DNA of 64,000 nt, taken from NCBI GenBank assembly GCA_934446365.1, contig CAKSDZ010000007.1, forward strand, positions 16,412 through 80,411. The letters are read 5' to 3'. The DNA is from an uncultured Eubacteriales bacterium (lineage in GTDB: Bacteria; Bacillota; Clostridia; Oscillospirales; CAG-272). The position numbers and the translations under genes were made by a program. Below the pieces are notes generated by a model. The model was not told the origin of the DNA, did no database searches, and saw only the letters and a list, made by a program, of their open reading frames with translations. Below are positions 61,942 through 64,000 of the stretch, piece by piece. Position 1 is the stretch's first letter. Each line of letters begins with the position of its first letter.

Positions 61942-62949
61942 TCAGTACGTAATATTCCCCTTCATTCCACCCTTGAGTACAACTTCAATGCTTCTGTCCG
62001 GCATCACACGAATACATTCGATCAGCCTCCGTACAACAATGTCGCTGAACTCGGTGAAATCCTCATCACCGTATTCCTCGATTGCTTTCAAAAATCTATC
62101 CGTTTCGGCGTTTACCGTGTCACTTGAGTCTGCCTGCTTTTGAGCCAAGCGCAACTGTTCACGCAAAACACCGATTTTTTCATATAGAGCGATAGTCGCC
62201 TTTTCAAATCTTTCGGGATCTCCGCCCGTTTTTTCCTCCTGTTCCATCAGCACATCAATCTCATCTTGATACAACGAGATCTGATTTTCAATGGCATACG
62301 CATCAAGTATTTTTGTGTCGCCTGTGATGGCATACTGTAAATTGGTGCGGCAAAGCGAAACGACCGCTTCTCTGTTTGACATCATCTCGGATAAACATTT
62401 GCAGATTGCCGTATGTAATCTGTTTTCTTCAACACCTACAGCATCCTTGCACCGATGCTCAATCCTTCCGATGCATCTCCAAGTGTGAACGACCTTGCCG
62501 CGAACATTCTTTCCGGTTCTTCTGTAATGAGAGCCGCAACATCCGCAAATAAGAACCTCGGACAAGGCATATTTTGCACTGTACTTTCCCTGTCCGGTAA
62601 TTCCAAGCTCTGACTTTTTGTGTTTATTCGATCTTGCTGCAATTTCAGCCTGTACCAAATTGAAAGTATCGCGGTCAATAATGGCAGGATGATTATTCGT
62701 AATCAGATACTTCGCAAGCTCCCCGTTATTGACTCTCGATTTTTTTGAAATTGTGTCCTCAATATAAGTCTTTTGCAAAAGCAGGTCGCCCGCATATTTT
62801 TCATTGGTCAATATCTCTTTCACGCGAGATTGAGTCCAAGTGGGCTTGCCGCTGTATGTCAAAATTTCTTGCTCCGACAGATACTTGGCTATCATAACAA
62901 AGCTCTTTCCATCAAGGAATAAATCGTATATCGATCTGCCGTATCTCAC
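61942..62949 (-). pseudogene. Large serine recombinase, catalytic domain missing
   Basis: A 335-residue frame beginning inside the recombinase domain (GRSIYDLFLDGKSFVMIAKYL, W-TQSRVKEILTNEKYAGDLL), then the zinc-ribbon (LICGCCGSHYRR ... WRCIGRIEHRCKDA), a coiled coil (about 215-290) and a C-terminal end. The ~150-residue N-terminal resolvase domain with the catalytic serine is absent, and the GTG at 62949 lacks a ribosome site. It probably lost its front part by fusion with the recombinase upstream. Without catalysis it cannot recombine DNA by itself. Confidence 0.75.
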
Positions 62950-64000
62950 TGTTCTCGAAAATCAATTTGTTTCGCAGTTCCCGAAGCATCGTGAGTGATG
63001 TATCCAAAACCTCATGTTCAAACTGTCGTAGCTTGTTATACATCTGTACGAAAGCATCGTAAATGCTTTTCTGCGGAATATTGGGACTCGAACATTCATA
63101 GCCTGCGTTTCCCTTTCGGGAGCAGACCCAATATTCGATACCTTTTTGAACGCGATATTTATACGACCATCCGCACTCCTCACACACGATCATCTGTGTC
63201 AACAGCCGCTTTGTTGGGTGCGTTCTCTCGTTCGGCTCTCTTCTTGATTAGCATTTGAGCCACATTAAAATCTTCCTTATTTATAATAGCAGGATGTGTG
63301 TTTTCTGTATAGAACTTATCAAGCTCACCTTTATTCGGTCTGCTTCTTAAAGGAAATATCTGCGGTGTATAGGTTTTCTGTGTCATACTGTCGCCGATGT
63401 ATTTCTCATTGGTAAGAATATACTTGACCGTAACTGCACTCCAATGCGATTTACCACTTACAGCCTCTCTGTTCATCATAGCAGCAATACCGTTGAGACT
63501 GACACCTGACAGATAGAGGGCAAATATCCTTTTGATCGTTTCCGCTTCCTCCGGCTCAACCGTGAGCTTGCCGTCTACAAATCGATACCCAAGCGGTGCG
63601 GAATAAGTAAAAAACATTCCGCTTTCCATCTTCATTCTGTATGCGGTAGATACACGCTTGGCTCCTGCTAACGCTTCGTTTTGTGCAAAGATGCTCTTTA
63701 CATAGAGAATAAGCTCCGAGTTCATAGTCATGGTATCGAGGTTGTCATTTTCAAACAAAACGCCGACACCGCACTCCTTGAGCTTGCGTATGGTTTCAAG
63801 ACATTCAAGCGAGTTTCTTGCAAATCGGGTTACGCTTTTGACATACACTCTATCGATGCGACCAAGGGTACAATCTCGAATAAGTCGTAGAAAATCATCG
63901 CGTTTGCTCATGCAGGTTCCGGTGATGCCCTCATCAGCCGCTGTCAAGTAAGGACTAAAGAATTTTGAAATTTGTTTACAATTCAGAGGGTCAAGAAGCT
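62912..64000 (-). pseudogene. Large serine recombinase, frameshifted and cut by the window edge
   Basis: The frame is open to the right edge, so the N-terminus with the catalytic serine lies outside. Seen are the resolvase-domain parts ADEGITGT, KSVTRFARN and the E-helix region, the recombinase domain (TVKYILTNEKYIGDSMTQKT, ENTHPAIINKEDF) up to AVDTDDRV at 63180. One base over, the frame resumes with MIVCEECGWSYKYRV, the zinc ribbon, and a coiled coil to 62912. So a one-base shift near 63180-63200 splits the gene. Such enzymes insert mobile elements. Confidence 0.75.

Overview
The window reads as chromosomal DNA of an uncultured, spore-lineage member of the Clostridia (Oscillospirales/Christensenellales-like). 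The signs are a Firmicutes-type division cluster with a PASTA-containing penicillin-binding protein, an IspH-ribosomal protein S1 fusion, IreB, SepF, DivIVA, GerW(YtfJ)-, DacF- and SpoVB-type proteins, LexA with a GAAC-N4-GTTT box, and TTGACA/TATAAT promoters. Most of it is moderately GC-rich and packed with short-spaced or overlapping genes. One stretch near the right end (about 56.6-61.9 kb) is visibly AT-rich and foreign-looking.

Layout. (1) 0-5.1 kb, plus strand: tail of an ABC-F ATPase, a BaiN/HI0933-like flavoprotein, then cmk-plsC-ispH/rpsA, which overlap. (2) 5.2-7.9 kb: a lipoprotein and a convergent GH3 beta-glucosidase. (3) 8.2-21.2 kb: the division and cell-wall cluster mraZ-rsmH-ftsL-pbp-murE-murF-mraY-ftsW/spoVE-murG-divIB-ftsZ, headed by a three-repeat MraZ operator; murD and ftsA are absent. 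(4) 21.3-36 kb, minus strand: prfB, rluB, dacF, gerW, a DUF2953 protein, scpB-scpA, a site-2 protease, engB, lon, a TauE-type permease, a trigger-factor-like lipoprotein, and a sugar isomerase directly behind lexA. (5) 36.2-46.3 kb, mostly plus strand: M14 carboxypeptidase, ireB (minus), queA, miaA, a HlyD-like protein, yggS-sepF-divIVA-lspA-rluD and a HAD phosphatase. (6) 46.4-52 kb: a YitT protein, a SpoVB-like flippase, and a glycoside pair of GH130 phosphorylase plus a GH36-type alpha-galactosidase broken by a stop and a frameshift. (7) 52.1-56.6 kb: a ferrous-iron uptake locus (two FeoA, FeoB, a small FeoB-associated Cys-rich protein, a DtxR-family regulator and a DUF2325 protein) tied together by GTTAG-N6-CTAAC operators.

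(8) 56.6-61.9 kb, all minus strand: a decayed Rhs/polymorphic-toxin locus. Rhs-core fragments, a Hint pre-toxin fragment and several orphan toxin-tip fragments alternate with small intact genes that sit where immunity genes sit. One frameshifted member resembles an ABC ATPase with a ruined P-loop. The region ends in a candidate ~110-nt RNA with its own promoter and terminator. (9) 61.9-64 kb: two tandem, damaged large serine recombinases, the first running off the window.

How the parts work together: region 3 and the yggS-sepF-divIVA-lspA genes build the division ring and septal wall; region 4 supplies chromosome segregation (ScpAB), proteolysis (Lon, S2P), ribosome assembly and translation (EngB, RF2) and spore functions; region 7 is a self-contained iron regulon; regions 8-9 are accessory DNA for contact-dependent competition and its mobilisation, now mostly in ruins apart from the immunity-like genes. 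All functional calls rest on recognised motifs and gene order; no database search was possible.
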